This document shows, piece by piece, positions 9,117 to 18,025 of a stretch of 64,000 bases of DNA. The notes under the pieces are model-generated. The model was not told the origin of the DNA and did no database searches. It worked only from the letters and a program-made list of their open reading frames with translations. The stretch spans positions 379,666-443,665 of the forward strand of contig JAEPMI010000012.1 in assembly GCA_017644045.1 (NCBI GenBank), given 5' to 3'. Numbering within the stretch: position 1 is the first letter of the stretch; each line of letters opens with the position of its first letter. Source of the DNA: Deltaproteobacteria bacterium. GTDB taxonomy: Bacteria > Myxococcota_A > Polyangia > Polyangiales > Houyiibacteriaceae. Position numbers and translations under genes: made by a program.

Positions 9117-9165
9117 CGCCTCAGGGCGAGGGACGGGGTGAGGGTGAGGGTGAGGGACGGCCTTT
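9117..9165. repeat. GAGGGT tandem tract downstream of the VWA gene
   Basis: The plus strand carries GAGGGAC/GGGTGAG units, so RNA from the minus strand reads CCCUCAC repeats, C-rich and nearly G-free, just after the stop codon of the gene ending at 9172. A short GGCC...GGCC hairpin sits between the stop codon and the tract. It may be a Rho loading site; see the findings. Confidence 0.6.
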
Positions 9166-9171
9166 GGGCCG

Positions 9172-10425
9172 TTAGATGATGATGGTCGCGCAGCCGAACT
9201 GGACGTCGACGCTCGCGTCGCCGCTGTCCATCAAGGCGCGCTGGGCGAGGTCGCAGGTCGCGGGGCAGAGGCGGACCTCGGTCGGATCCTCGTCGTCGTC
9301 GTAGTACCAGCCGCCGGTCGGGCCGCAGGTGGGCTCGCCGTCGCTGACCTTCGGGATGACGTCGCTCATGTCGCCGGAGCGCAGGAAGACGTTCACGCGG
9401 CTCGGGTTGAGGGTCATGCCGTCGGGCGGGCTCGGGAGCGGGAGCTGGCAGGCGATGCGCGCGGTCGCGGCGACCGTGTCGGCGACCTCGTCGAGGAAGG
9501 CGTCCCACGCGGCCGAGTCGGCCTGGTCGCAGATCTGGGCGCGGACGCCGCCGGTGCGCGAGACCAGCTCGGTGTAGGTCCGGCCGGGCTTGCTCGGGAA
9601 GCCGGGGGTGGCGGAGTCGCACATCACGCTCGGGTCGGCCTCGGAGCCCCAGCCGTAGATCGCGTTGAAGGTGTAGCCCTCGAAGAGGTCACCGTAGGTC
9701 GAGGTGAGAATGCCCGGGCCGATCTCGAGGCCGCTGAACGGGTTGTTGCCGCCGGGGTAGTCCTCGAGCGAGGTGAGCGTCAGGGGCGGGTCGCCGCCGT
9801 CGCACTCGGTCACGCCGTCGTGCGGGAAGGCGCAGGTGCGGGAGTCGTCGTCGGTCACGACCACGATGGTCTTGGTGGCCTCGTCGCGGAGGAAGCTGCG
9901 CCACGGGCGGGAGCCGCGGGCCTCGCCCTCGGAGTAGCCGGAGCTCTGCGCGAGGGTGCCGAGGAACTGCTCGACCTGCTGGGTGCTGCGCACGTCCACG
10001 GAGACGTGGAAGAAGCGCTCGCCGTCGCCGCAGCTGCTGTCGCCGGCGAGCGGCGGCGGGATGCACACCCGGATGCCGTCGCCGCTGGTGCTGCCCCGCT
10101 CCGAGAGCATGATGACCCGGTAGTCGAGGCCGCTGCCGCTGATGCGGTCCGCGAAGTCGTTGAGCCCCTGCTCCACCTCGCGAATGGCCGGCTCCATGCT
10201 CGTCGAGTTGTCGACCATGAAGATGATGTCGACCGGATCGACGTCGAGCATCGCGCCGGCGGTCGCCGTGGCGCAGGAGGCGTCGGGATCGAAGGGCGCG
10301 TCGATGGGCTGCGCGTCCACGAAGCGCATGTCCGGGTCGTCGACGGCACCGTCGCGACCGATGCGGCCGTCGTCACCACACGCGGACAGAACGAGAAGAA
10401 GGGCGAGGGGCCAGGAGCGAAGCAT
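9172..10425 (-). CDS. VWA-domain lipoprotein
   Basis: The 417-residue product has a lipoprotein signal ending LVLSAC at Cys16, followed by an Asp-rich linker. A von Willebrand factor A domain begins at residue ~67, where FMVDNSTSM supplies the DxSxS metal-binding (MIDAS) motif. Further acidic residues occur at VVTDDDSR. Several Cys pairs point to an extracytoplasmic location. VWA domains usually mediate metal-dependent protein-protein contact; the ligand here is unknown. It is the last of four same-strand genes that include a membrane protein and an M23 peptidase, 53 bases from the previous one. Confidence 0.85.
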   Translation of the reverse strand: MLRSWPLALLLVLSACGDDGRIGRDGAVDDPDMRFVDAQPIDAPFDPDASCATATAGAMLDVDPVDIIFMVDNSTSMEPAIREVEQGLNDFADRISGSGLDYRVIMLSERGSTSGDGIRVCIPPPLAGDSSCGDGERFFHVSVDVRSTQQVEQFLGTLAQSSGYSEGEARGSRPWRSFLRDEATKTIVVVTDDDSRTCAFPHDGVTECDGGDPPLTLTSLEDYPGGNNPFSGLEIGPGILTSTYGDLFEGYTFNAIYGWGSEADPSVMCDSATPGFPSKPGRTYTELVSRTGGVRAQICDQADSAAWDAFLDEVADTVAATARIACQLPLPSPPDGMTLNPSRVNVFLRSGDMSDVIPKVSDGEPTCGPTGGWYYDDDEDPTEVRLCPATCDLAQRALMDSGDASVDVQFGCATIII

Positions 10426-10478
10426 TCCGGGGTAGATAGCAGCCCCGATGGCCTCACGCGAGCACTGCTCGCCGATCG

Positions 10479-11039
10479 TCAGCGACTCGGCACGTGGGTC
10501 ACGGGTCCCGCCAGCTCGAGCGTGAAGAAACTGGGGGTCGCGACCCTGCGGAGCCCGAGATCCAGGTAGGACCAGCCGAAGAGGAGCGAGCCGTCGCCCT
10601 CCCGGACCGCCACGATCGGATCGCGCAGGAATCGGATGGGATCGAGCCCGTTGTCACCCTTGCCATAGTCGAGCATCCGCCCGGCAGGGACCCGCACCTG
10701 GCGGCCCCGATAGCCCGCCGGTGCGTAGCCGGCCAAGGGCACCACCGCGAAATGGCCGAAGGTGAAGGGCTCGCCCCTCTTCTGCTTCGGCCGGTCCGGG
10801 GCGTCGAGGCCGTCCTGTTCGAGGCGGACGTTCCAACCACGCAGCGCTCCGGTGCGCTCGTCGCGATGGAAGGCCTTCCGGAACTTCTTCCAGGTCAGCT
10901 TCTCGAGCACGGTGGGCAGCCCGAGGCTGACCCCTCGGAACTCGTTGCCCGCCAGCACATTCTCCGGGACCGGGTGGCCGCCCTCGAGCAGGTCGAGCCA
11001 GCCCTCGGGGCCCATCCGGTGGATCGCTTCGGCCCTCAC
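10479..11039 (-). CDS. Conserved hypothetical protein coupled to the M23 peptidase
   Basis: The start is a GTG at 11039 that overlaps the stop codon of the upstream M23 peptidase gene (GTGA), which indicates translational coupling. The 186-residue protein has no signal peptide or membrane segment. It contains recognisable blocks (FRGVSLGLPTVLEKLTW, RKAFHRDERTG, DGSLLFGWSYLDLG) and reads like a compact beta-rich, possibly lipocalin-like fold, but I cannot assign a family. The coupling hints at a job connected with the peptidase; this is weak evidence. Confidence 0.62.
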   Translation of the reverse strand: MRAEAIHRMGPEGWLDLLEGGHPVPENVLAGNEFRGVSLGLPTVLEKLTWKKFRKAFHRDERTGALRGWNVRLEQDGLDAPDRPKQKRGEPFTFGHFAVVPLAGYAPAGYRGRQVRVPAGRMLDYGKGDNGLDPIRFLRDPIVAVREGDGSLLFGWSYLDLGLRRVATPSFFTLELAGPVTHVPSR

Positions 11040-11884
11040 GAGTCGCCCTCCTCGTTCGCGCGCCGAACGGGCGGCAAGAGCGGGTTCTCGTCGGGCAGGA
11101 AGTGGCGGCCCGGGTCGCGGACCCAGCCGCGCTGGCGCCACTCGAAGTGCAGGTGCGGCGCCCAGGCGAAGCCGGTGTCGCCGACGTGGGCGATGGTCTG
11201 GCCGCGGCCGACGTACTGGCCGGCGAAGACGGTCGCGTCGCGGCAGTGCGCGTACATGGTGCTGTAGCCCTCGTGGTGGAGCAGGATCACGATGTTCCCG
11301 TAGCCGGTGAGCTCGTTGCCCGCGTAGACGACCAGCCCGTCCCGCGCGGCCACGATGGGATGCCCTTCCGGCGCCCCGATGTCCACGCCGTTGTGCCGGC
11401 GGTGACTGATGGAGCCGCGCCGGTTCCGCCCGAAGCCGCGCCCCATGCGGCCGCCGGGGACCGGAAAGGTCAGCCGGCCGCGCGGATCGAGGTGCTCGAC
11501 GGCGGCCATCCACTCCTCGAAGGGCCGCTTGTGCATGACCCAGCGCGCCGTCCACCGATGGCCCAGGCCGAGGTGCTCGGCGAGATCGGCCGCCGGTCCC
11601 TGCGGCTGCGGGATCCGCCGCGGCCCGGAGCAGTGCTGGCGGTAGCCGCCCTGGGTGCGACACCGGCGAGGCACCCGGCGACGCCAACGCGCCGGCTGGA
11701 GCGGGTACTGGTCCGGATTGTTGTGGAGCCAGCGCCGAGGGACCCGCTCTTCGAGCACCAGGGGCCGGAGCTCGCTCAACGCCGGAGCCTGGGGGACCGT
11801 GACTTCCTCGGTCTGCGCGAAGCCCGGTACCCCCAGCGAGGCACAGACGAGCAGCGCGATCGAGAGCAGGCCGCGGCGAAACAC
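11036..11884 (-). CDS. M23-family metallopeptidase (LytM-like), secreted
   Basis: The 282-residue protein starts with a signal peptide (LLSIALLVCASLGVPGFAQ). The peptidase domain fills the C-terminal half. HNGVDIGAPEG supplies the first zinc His and Asp, YAHCRD the catalytic His, and APHLHFEW the second His-x-His pair. All active-site residues of the M23/LytM fold are present, so it is probably an active endopeptidase on peptidoglycan cross-links or similar peptides. It lies 9 bases downstream of a small membrane protein gene and overlaps the gene after it, forming one likely operon. Confidence 0.9.
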   Translation of the reverse strand: MFRRGLLSIALLVCASLGVPGFAQTEEVTVPQAPALSELRPLVLEERVPRRWLHNNPDQYPLQPARWRRRVPRRCRTQGGYRQHCSGPRRIPQPQGPAADLAEHLGLGHRWTARWVMHKRPFEEWMAAVEHLDPRGRLTFPVPGGRMGRGFGRNRRGSISHRRHNGVDIGAPEGHPIVAARDGLVVYAGNELTGYGNIVILLHHEGYSTMYAHCRDATVFAGQYVGRGQTIAHVGDTGFAWAPHLHFEWRQRGWVRDPGRHFLPDENPLLPPVRRANEEGDS

Positions 11885-11893
11885 GGCCGGATC

Positions 11894-12301
11894 TTAGGAG
11901 ATCGCGGCCGCTTTCAAAAGATGGGGCTCGCGGACCGGCTCTTCGGAGGGCTCGACGGGCGCCAGGTGACGCCGCACGTCCGGGTGGGCCCAGCAGACCC
12001 AGAGAGCGTAGAGCGCGAAGATCGTCCCGATCGGGAAGGTCAGGAGCAGGGAGCACGCCAGGAAGGTCTGGAGCATCCGCCCCCGGCCGCGACCCAGGCG
12101 CACGGCCGCCAAGAGGCACGCCAGCCCCAGGCCGCCGACCAGGAGGAGGATGAGGGTCCCGAGAATGGCCATGAGCACGGACGCATCCGCCACCCCCTCG
12201 ATGGCGGGCAGGGTCCAGAGGTGGAACACGTAGGCTCCGGTCCCCGTCGCGAGCACCCCGAAGCCCGCGTCCAACACCCGCATCATGGTCAAGTGACCCA
12301 T
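11894..12301 (-). CDS. Small integral membrane protein, function unknown
   Basis: Starting from the ATG at 12301 (or ATGs five and six codons later), the 135-residue product has three or four hydrophobic segments, roughly at residues 11-30, 41-66 and 76-105. The last ends in IGTIFALYALWVCW, a pattern common in small bacterial membrane proteins with four helices. The C-terminal ~25 residues are polar and probably cytoplasmic. No enzymatic motif is visible. Its stop lies nine bases from the start of the M23 peptidase, so the two are probably co-transcribed. Confidence 0.68.
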   Translation of the reverse strand: MGHLTMMRVLDAGFGVLATGTGAYVFHLWTLPAIEGVADASVLMAILGTLILLLVGGLGLACLLAAVRLGRGRGRMLQTFLACSLLLTFPIGTIFALYALWVCWAHPDVRRHLAPVEPSEEPVREPHLLKAAAIS

Positions 12302-12360
12302 CGGCACCGGTCTACGGAGGACCGGCGCGAGAATTCCCTTCGCGGGTACCCGACCCGGCG

Positions 12361-13950
12361 TCAATCCCAGAGATCGTCGCTGTCGAAGAGGTACTGCGCG
12401 AAGGCGGCGCGGAGCCGGAAGTCTCGGAGGGCGATCTCGTCCACGCAGCTCGTGTCGAGGGCCGCCTCGGGGTCCGACACGAACTGGATCAGGAGCTCTT
12501 CGCCGCAGCGCTCGCCCGAGCTGGTGTAGCTGCCGCTGAGCACGCCGTGAGAGACGTCCGGGAGCTCGACGAAGGTCTGGTGGGGGCCCGCGAAGTGCGC
12601 GCCGACCCGCCGGGCTCGCTCGATGGGGGTCTGCGGATCCAGCGTGCCGTTGAGCATCAGCATCGGCACCTCCGTGGTGGCCCACTGGTCGTGGAAGGGG
12701 CCGGGCTCGTAGCGGGGCCAGTCGTCGTAGCGGAGGCGGAAGTTGACCCCGAGGTTCTTGTGACCGAGCGCGGCGTCCGCGATGGCCTGCAGCTCTTCCA
12801 GGCTCGGCGGCGGATCCGGCCAGAGCTCGGAGAAGGTCACGTGGTGCGCGAGCACGATCGAGAAGAGGCCCGGGCCTTCGTCGTCGTCGGTCACGAGACC
12901 GAAGACGACGCCGAGCAGGTGTTGCACCGCGGCCACGTCTTCGGGCGTGCAGCGCTCGACGCGCGCGACCGTCGCGGGGATGGCGGCGCGAGCGCGACCG
13001 TCCGAGATGAGCGCCCCGAAGGCGACACGGAGCAGGAGCTGGGCTTCGCTCTCGACGCCCTCGAAGATCTCGGCACAGTGTCCCTCGCCGACGCTCTCGA
13101 GCATCGCCTCGGTCGCGGCCACCGCGTCGCCACCGAGCCGGTCCGCGCAGAAGTCGTCCTCGTCACAGAGCGCGAGGAAGTCGCGCATCACCTCGCCGTG
13201 CCACTGGTCGATGAGCGACAGATCGGGGTCGTCCGGCGGCACGATCGAGTCGAGCACCACCCCATCGAAGGCGTCGGGCTCGAGCTGCACGGCGCGGTGG
13301 ACCCAGTACGTTCCATACGAGGCGCCGAGCACGACCTGGCGAACGCCCTCCTGGCGCGTTCGCCGGACGACCTCGATGAGATCGCGCGCGGCGCTGGTCG
13401 TGTCGAAGTGCGCGAGGTCGTCGCCCCAGGCCGTCCGGAGGTCGGCGATGCAGTCGGCCCACTCTTCCTCGCCGATCGCGCTGCCGTTCGGCGAGTCGAG
13501 CGCCTCCGCGCTGCACCCGAGGCGCGTCGAGCGGCCCGCCCCGCGTGCGTCCATCAGCAGCACCCGGATGCGGTGGAAGCGCAGAGGCAGCGAGAGTCGC
13601 TCGTAGGTCGCCGCACTCCCGCCCGGACCGCCATTGAGCATCCACAGGTCGGCGGTGGCCTCCTCGACGGGGTCGAGGCGGCGCAGGTCGATGGTGATCG
13701 TCGGCCCGTCCGGGTCGGCCCAGTCCAGCGGCATCTCGACCGTCGCGCACCAGCCGTCGAAGTTGACGCCGGACCCCGCGTCGGAGATCCACGGACAGGG
13801 CTCCCAGTCCACTCGGTTCACGAAAGCGTCCGAACCGGCGTCGTCGGGGGCCGCGTCCAACACGCTCGCATCGGGGGTCGGTCCGGCGTCGAGCCCCGGC
13901 GACGCGTCGCCACAGGAGAAGAGAAAGAGACCCAGCGTCAGCCATCGCAT
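12361..13950 (-). CDS. Secreted alpha/beta hydrolase (TAP-like, prolyl-aminopeptidase type), lipoprotein
   Basis: An ATG at 13950 gives a short lipoprotein signal (LTLGLFLFSC) and an Asp/Pro-rich linker. The hydrolase core follows: NGGPGGSA (oxyanion region), DARGAGRST, the nucleophile elbow GASYGTYW, and a C-terminal TAP-like section. In that section GTLDPQTP and VSHGVL supply the acid Asp and the His. The order and spacing fit the tripeptidyl/prolyl aminopeptidase branch of alpha/beta hydrolases, usually 480-530 residues; this one has ~529. It should act outside the inner membrane on peptides or esters; the substrate is not predictable. It diverges from the winged-helix gene at 14 kb. Confidence 0.85.
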   Translation of the reverse strand: MRWLTLGLFLFSCGDASPGLDAGPTPDASVLDAAPDDAGSDAFVNRVDWEPCPWISDAGSGVNFDGWCATVEMPLDWADPDGPTITIDLRRLDPVEEATADLWMLNGGPGGSAATYERLSLPLRFHRIRVLLMDARGAGRSTRLGCSAEALDSPNGSAIGEEEWADCIADLRTAWGDDLAHFDTTSAARDLIEVVRRTRQEGVRQVVLGASYGTYWVHRAVQLEPDAFDGVVLDSIVPPDDPDLSLIDQWHGEVMRDFLALCDEDDFCADRLGGDAVAATEAMLESVGEGHCAEIFEGVESEAQLLLRVAFGALISDGRARAAIPATVARVERCTPEDVAAVQHLLGVVFGLVTDDDEGPGLFSIVLAHHVTFSELWPDPPPSLEELQAIADAALGHKNLGVNFRLRYDDWPRYEPGPFHDQWATTEVPMLMLNGTLDPQTPIERARRVGAHFAGPHQTFVELPDVSHGVLSGSYTSSGERCGEELLIQFVSDPEAALDTSCVDEIALRDFRLRAAFAQYLFDSDDLWD

Positions 13951-14060
13951 GCGCGAATCGTGGAGGCTCTCGCCGGAGCTCACCTCTCAAACGGGCTCAA
14001 ACGGAACGGTGCATTCCCTGACGTTTGCGCGCGGAAAGACTTTGTGGCTCGCTGGAACGC

Positions 14061-15245
14061 GTGGAGGTCGCCGCCGTCGCGCAGGAGCTTCGCGGGGTCC
14101 GCGCTCCCAAAGCGTGGGTCGCGCTCGTTCGCCATGCGCGCGTTCTCGCGAAGCGCTCCACACCGCCGCTGGGTGACGTGCTGGCCCTGCGTCCCTACCT
14201 GATGCACTCCTTCGATCCTTCGGCGGACGTGCTGCTCCTCCGCGCCCTCGCGTCGGCGGTCGAGACCGAGGCGCCCGAGCAGGCGGAGCTCCAGCTCCTC
14301 TTCGCCACTCGCGCGGTGCAGCGCGGCGAGATGGCCGTCGCCTCGTCCAAGGCGCGCGTCGCGGAGTCACTCGGTGCACCCTCCTTCGAGCTCGACATGC
14401 TCGACGCGCACGTCGCCATCCGCACCGGTGCGCTCTCGCGAGCTCGAGCTCGCGTCGAAGAGCACGCACGCAACGACCCCCGCATGCGTCTGCAGCACGC
14501 CTTCTTTCTGCTCGCCTCGGGTCGCCATGAAGACGCGGGCGCCCTACTCCGCCGCTCGACGAGCTCGCCGATCCCGCTGATGCGAGGCGCGGCCGAGTTC
14601 TTCCTGACCGAGTCCTCCGTCCGCCGCGGCGCGTGGGAGGAGGTGCTCCTCCACGGCAAGCGCTCGTGCGACGCGGTCGCCTTCATGGGCACCACGCCGC
14701 ACGACGTGGCGGTGTCCGTCTGGTCCGCGCGAGCGCTGCGCCACCTGCAGCGCCCGGATCTCGCGGAGGCTCGCGCACGCTGGGGATACGAGACGGCGTT
14801 GCGCGCCGGGCTCGGCGAAGCGATGGCCGAGGCACTGGTCGAGCTCGTGAAGCTGGGTTGGGACCGCGAGCGTGGGCTCCGGGAGCTCGCCGCCCTGCGG
14901 TCGACGTTGGTGCGGCCAGAGGTGCGACGTTCGGTCGACGAGCTCCTGGGCGACGAACCGGCGAGGACGATCGTGGTCGACGCCGGCGGGCACTGGATCC
15001 GTGTCGATGGGCGACGGATCGATCTCTCGCATCGCCCGGTGCTTCGTCGGCTGCTGCGCGCGCTGGTGCAGGCGTCGACGCCCCTCGACGTCGAAGGCGC
15101 GTTCCGCGCCGGCTGGCCCGACGAAGCCATCCGCCTCGAGAGCCGGCGAGCACGCGTCTACACCGCCGTCTGGCAGCTGCGGCGGCTAGGCCTGCCCGTC
15201 GTGCACGAAGAGCGGGGCTACGTGCTCGACGCGGAGATCCTCTGA
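14061..15245 (+). CDS. Helical-repeat protein with C-terminal winged-helix domain
   Basis: I chose a GTG at 14061; a TTG at 14025 also opens the frame and neither has a good ribosome-binding site. Residues ~20-290 are Ala/Arg/Glu-rich helices suggestive of tetratricopeptide repeats. The last ~90 residues look like an OmpR/SARP-type winged helix (RIDLSHRPVLRRLLRAL, then a helix ESRRARVYTAVWQLRRLGL and a wing GYVLDAEIL). There is no receiver or kinase domain. It may be a transcription factor regulated through its repeats. It shares this layout with the protein encoded at 53.5-54.9 kb, although sequence similarity between them is low. Confidence 0.6.
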   Translation: MEVAAVAQELRGVRAPKAWVALVRHARVLAKRSTPPLGDVLALRPYLMHSFDPSADVLLLRALASAVETEAPEQAELQLLFATRAVQRGEMAVASSKARVAESLGAPSFELDMLDAHVAIRTGALSRARARVEEHARNDPRMRLQHAFFLLASGRHEDAGALLRRSTSSPIPLMRGAAEFFLTESSVRRGAWEEVLLHGKRSCDAVAFMGTTPHDVAVSVWSARALRHLQRPDLAEARARWGYETALRAGLGEAMAEALVELVKLGWDRERGLRELAALRSTLVRPEVRRSVDELLGDEPARTIVVDAGGHWIRVDGRRIDLSHRPVLRRLLRALVQASTPLDVEGAFRAGWPDEAIRLESRRARVYTAVWQLRRLGLPVVHEERGYVLDAEIL

Positions 15246-15248
15246 GCG

Positions 15249-16613
15249 TCAGGGGCGCGTGAGCCGGTCGAGGAACGGGTCCCGGCCCCCGTCGAAGTCC
15301 TCGGCCGTCATGACCACCGGCACGTCGGGCTCGATGCCTCTCCCGGTCCGACAACCCTCGTAGGGTACGAGCTCGATCTCGAAGAGCGAGAGCAAGAGCG
15401 CCGGTCCCGCCTCGTCCTGGTAGACGATCGGGAGCTGACCGACGTGCCATGCGCACTCCCCTTGGGTCTCGGCACCGACGACCGTCACGGCGGGGTGATG
15501 GGCGAGGAGCGCGACCGCGAGCTCGACCGCGGCGGAGTTGGTGGCGTCGTCGACGAAGAGCGTGAGCGGGCCGCGGTGGCTCGGCTCCGTCGGGACCATC
15601 GTGGCGGCGAGAGGGTCACCCCCGACCCGCCAGCCGTCTTCGATCGGGTCGCCTGGAAAGCCCGTCAGGGCCGACTCGTCGCCGGCCAGGTAACTCACCT
15701 GGCTCGCGAAAGGCTCCGGGATCGCGCGCACCCGGGTCCGGACGCTGGCCCATTGGGCGAAGGGCGCCTCGAGCAGATGGCGCGCGACTGCGACTCCGAG
15801 GCTGCGGTCTCCCCCCTCGTTACCGCGCAGATCGATCACCAGCCGCTCGGCGCTGGTGAAGTCGGGAGCGAGCGCTTCGATCCGCTCGAGGTACGCCGCC
15901 CGGTCGCTGGTCCCGAACGAGGCCAGCCGCAGCACCGTGATCCCGTCGTGCTCCTCGAGCGAGGGCAGTCGCTCACGGGAGCCCCAGCCCGCCGACCGGC
16001 GCGCGAGCTCGAGCTCTGCGAGCCCTTCTCGGCGCACGCCAGCCAAAGCCCAGGTGCGCTCCGCGCCTTCGGACCGCGTCACGAGCGACCACTCGTCCCG
16101 CGCGCCGAGCTCGAGTCGCGCGTGCTCCGCGAAGCGTCGCTCCGCCTCGGCGAGGCGAACGCTCGGCCGGTCGCCGTCGACCGTCGCCAGCGCCGACAGC
16201 CGGTCCATGAGCTCGTCGATCGGGACGCCCTCGACCGCCACCACCTCCGCACCGACCGCTTCGCTCTCGGTGGCGGCGTCGACTCGGTACCCGTCCCCGA
16301 CGCGCTTCACCAGGAAGGGCACGAAGGTCGCTTCGCCCGGCGGCACCACCGGCAGCCCGACCGCGACGTGCGAGTCGCCGAGGCGCGCCACGATTCGGCG
16401 AAGCGCACGCGCGTCGCCCAGCTCGCTGATTCCCCACGCCGCCTCCTCCGCCGCGACGAGCCCGTCGAGCTCCGCCTCGCTGACGGTCCGGTGGGGCACC
16501 GGGTGCACCGCCCGAATCAGCGCGAGCCGGTCCGCCAGCGGCGAGCCGGTCCCCTGCGACGCACATCCGAGCAGCAGACCCATGGCGAGCAGCGAACGCA
16601 TGGCGAGCACCAT
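15249..16613 (-). CDS. S41-family peptidase, lipoprotein
   Basis: The ATG at 16613 is preceded by AGGAG six bases upstream and starts a lipoprotein signal (LLAMGLLLGCAS). The ~454-residue product has an N-terminal helical part and a PDZ-like stretch (FVPFLVKRVGDGYRV). The S41 protease core follows, with LVIDLRGNEGGDRS and LFVDDATNSAAVELAV holding the expected catalytic Ser region. TQGECAWH and GRGIEPDVPVV close the domain, as in carboxy-terminal processing and tricorn-like peptidases. It is probably an outer- or inner-membrane-tethered periplasmic peptidase. Its stop is 3 bases from the convergent winged-helix gene; it diverges from yajQ. Confidence 0.82.
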   Translation of the reverse strand: MVLAMRSLLAMGLLLGCASQGTGSPLADRLALIRAVHPVPHRTVSEAELDGLVAAEEAAWGISELGDARALRRIVARLGDSHVAVGLPVVPPGEATFVPFLVKRVGDGYRVDAATESEAVGAEVVAVEGVPIDELMDRLSALATVDGDRPSVRLAEAERRFAEHARLELGARDEWSLVTRSEGAERTWALAGVRREGLAELELARRSAGWGSRERLPSLEEHDGITVLRLASFGTSDRAAYLERIEALAPDFTSAERLVIDLRGNEGGDRSLGVAVARHLLEAPFAQWASVRTRVRAIPEPFASQVSYLAGDESALTGFPGDPIEDGWRVGGDPLAATMVPTEPSHRGPLTLFVDDATNSAAVELAVALLAHHPAVTVVGAETQGECAWHVGQLPIVYQDEAGPALLLSLFEIELVPYEGCRTGRGIEPDVPVVMTAEDFDGGRDPFLDRLTRP

Positions 16614-16704
16614 GCCCGGCTCCTGCCGCTCTTGCACGGCGACCGTGGCGAACATCGACCGCCCTGCCCTTCACGGCTGGGTTCGGCTGCGCTATCAAGC
16701 GCCC

Positions 16705-17190
16705 ATGCCGTCTTTCGATGTCGTCAGTGAGCTCGACCACCACGAGGTGGACAACGCCGTGGACCAGGCCAACCGCGAGCTGGCCCAGCGCTATGACTTC
16801 AAGGGGACCGAGTCTTCGATCGAGAAGACCGCGGAGGGCCTGGTCATCCGCAGCAACAGCGAGGGCCGCCTCGACGCCGCCCGCGACGTGCTCGAGTCCA
16901 AGATGGTCCGCCGCAAGGTCTCGCTGAAGTCCCTCGACGCCCAGAAGCCCCAGCCCGCCGGCGGCCAGATGTGGCGCCAGCTGATCAAGCTGAAGGAGGG
17001 CATCGACAAGGAGAAGGCCAAGGCGATCGTGAAGTTCGTCAAGGAGTCCAAGATCAAGGTCCAGGCCTCGATCCAGGGCGACGAGCTCCGCGTCTCCGGC
17101 AAGAAGCGCGACGACCTGCAGGCCTGCATCGCCGCCATCAAGGAGCAGGACTTCGACCTGCCCCTGAAGTTCAAGAACTTCCGGGACTGA
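16705..17190 (+). CDS. yajQ: YajQ-family nucleotide-binding protein
   Basis: The 161-residue protein matches YajQ/UPF0234 over its whole length: MPSFDVVSELDHHEVDNAVD at the start, RYDFKGTESSIE, and the ending DLPLKFKNFRD. Members of the family fold as two ferredoxin-like domains, bind RNA or nucleotides, and in Xanthomonas relatives bind cyclic-di-GMP and act with a transcription factor. Whether this one binds cyclic-di-GMP is unknown. It is cytoplasmic and starts at the ATG at 16705. The lipoate-ligase-like gene begins five bases after the stop, so the two are likely co-transcribed. Confidence 0.92.
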   Translation: MPSFDVVSELDHHEVDNAVDQANRELAQRYDFKGTESSIEKTAEGLVIRSNSEGRLDAARDVLESKMVRRKVSLKSLDAQKPQPAGGQMWRQLIKLKEGIDKEKAKAIVKFVKESKIKVQASIQGDELRVSGKKRDDLQACIAAIKEQDFDLPLKFKNFRD

Positions 17191-17194
17191 GTCC

Positions 17195-17935
17195 GTGAGC
17201 GCCTGGCCGGATCACCAATGGCGCGTGCGCGTCGATGGGCCGGCGACGGGAGCCGAGAACATGGCCCGCGATCGGCAGCTCCGCGACGAGCTGTTGATGG
17301 GCCGGAGACCGCCCACCCTGCGCTTCTACTCGTGGAAGCCCGCGTGCATCTCACTGGGTCGCGGGCAACGACCGGAGCTCCTGCGTGAGGACGACGTGCG
17401 ACGAGCGGGACTCGACGTGGTGCAGCGACCCACCGGCGGGCAGGCGCTGCTGCACGACGACGAGCTGACCTACTGCGTGGTCGCGTCGCAGCAGGACCGG
17501 TTCGTCGGCGGAGCCCTGCTCGACAGCTACCGGTCCATCTCGACCGCGCTGCTCTCCGGTCTCGCTGCGCTGGGTGTGGATGCCACGGGTGCTCCCGCCC
17601 TTCCCCGACCAGCCAAGGGACTGACGCCCATCTGCTTCGCGTCGGCCTCCGCCGAGGAGGTCTTGGTCGACGGGCGGAAGTTGCTCGCGAGCGCGCAGTG
17701 GCGAGGTCGCGGGATCTTCCTGCAACACGGCAGCCTCCTGCTGACGGACCGCCAGGCGGAGATCGCGTCGTTCATGCGAGACCCGACCGAAGCACCGCCG
17801 AGCTCCATCGCCGTGAGCCTGTCGGAGCTGATGGCGGAGGTGCCGTCTCGGGAACGCCTGGTCGAGCTCCTGAGCGAGGGGTTCGAGCAGGCGCTCGGCG
17901 TCGAGCTCGTCCCCGAGCGCTCCCTGGACGCCTGA
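17195..17935 (+). CDS. Lipoate/biotin-protein ligase family protein (LplA-like)
   Basis: The GTG at 17195 opens a 246-residue protein. It has the core blocks of the BPL/LplA/LipB superfamily: RFYSWKPACISLGRGQ, then VVQRPTGGQALLHDDELTY (the R..GG..H lipoyl/adenylate loop). The Lys-bearing segment VDGRKLLASAQWRGRG and LQHGSLLL follow. The enzyme should activate lipoate or octanoate and attach it to lipoyl domains of dehydrogenase complexes. The C-terminal accessory domain of E. coli LplA is absent, as in LipM/LipL-type members, so it could be an octanoyltransferase. It follows yajQ in an apparent two-gene unit. Confidence 0.8.
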   Translation: MSAWPDHQWRVRVDGPATGAENMARDRQLRDELLMGRRPPTLRFYSWKPACISLGRGQRPELLREDDVRRAGLDVVQRPTGGQALLHDDELTYCVVASQQDRFVGGALLDSYRSISTALLSGLAALGVDATGAPALPRPAKGLTPICFASASAEEVLVDGRKLLASAQWRGRGIFLQHGSLLLTDRQAEIASFMRDPTEAPPSSIAVSLSELMAEVPSRERLVELLSEGFEQALGVELVPERSLDA

Positions 17936-18025
17936 CTCACGCGCTCCCCACGCAGGGGGAAGATTGCTGGGGCGTCGGCGTACGTCGGGCCGAGGCTCTG
18001 AAGGGAGCCGAAGGAGAACCTGACG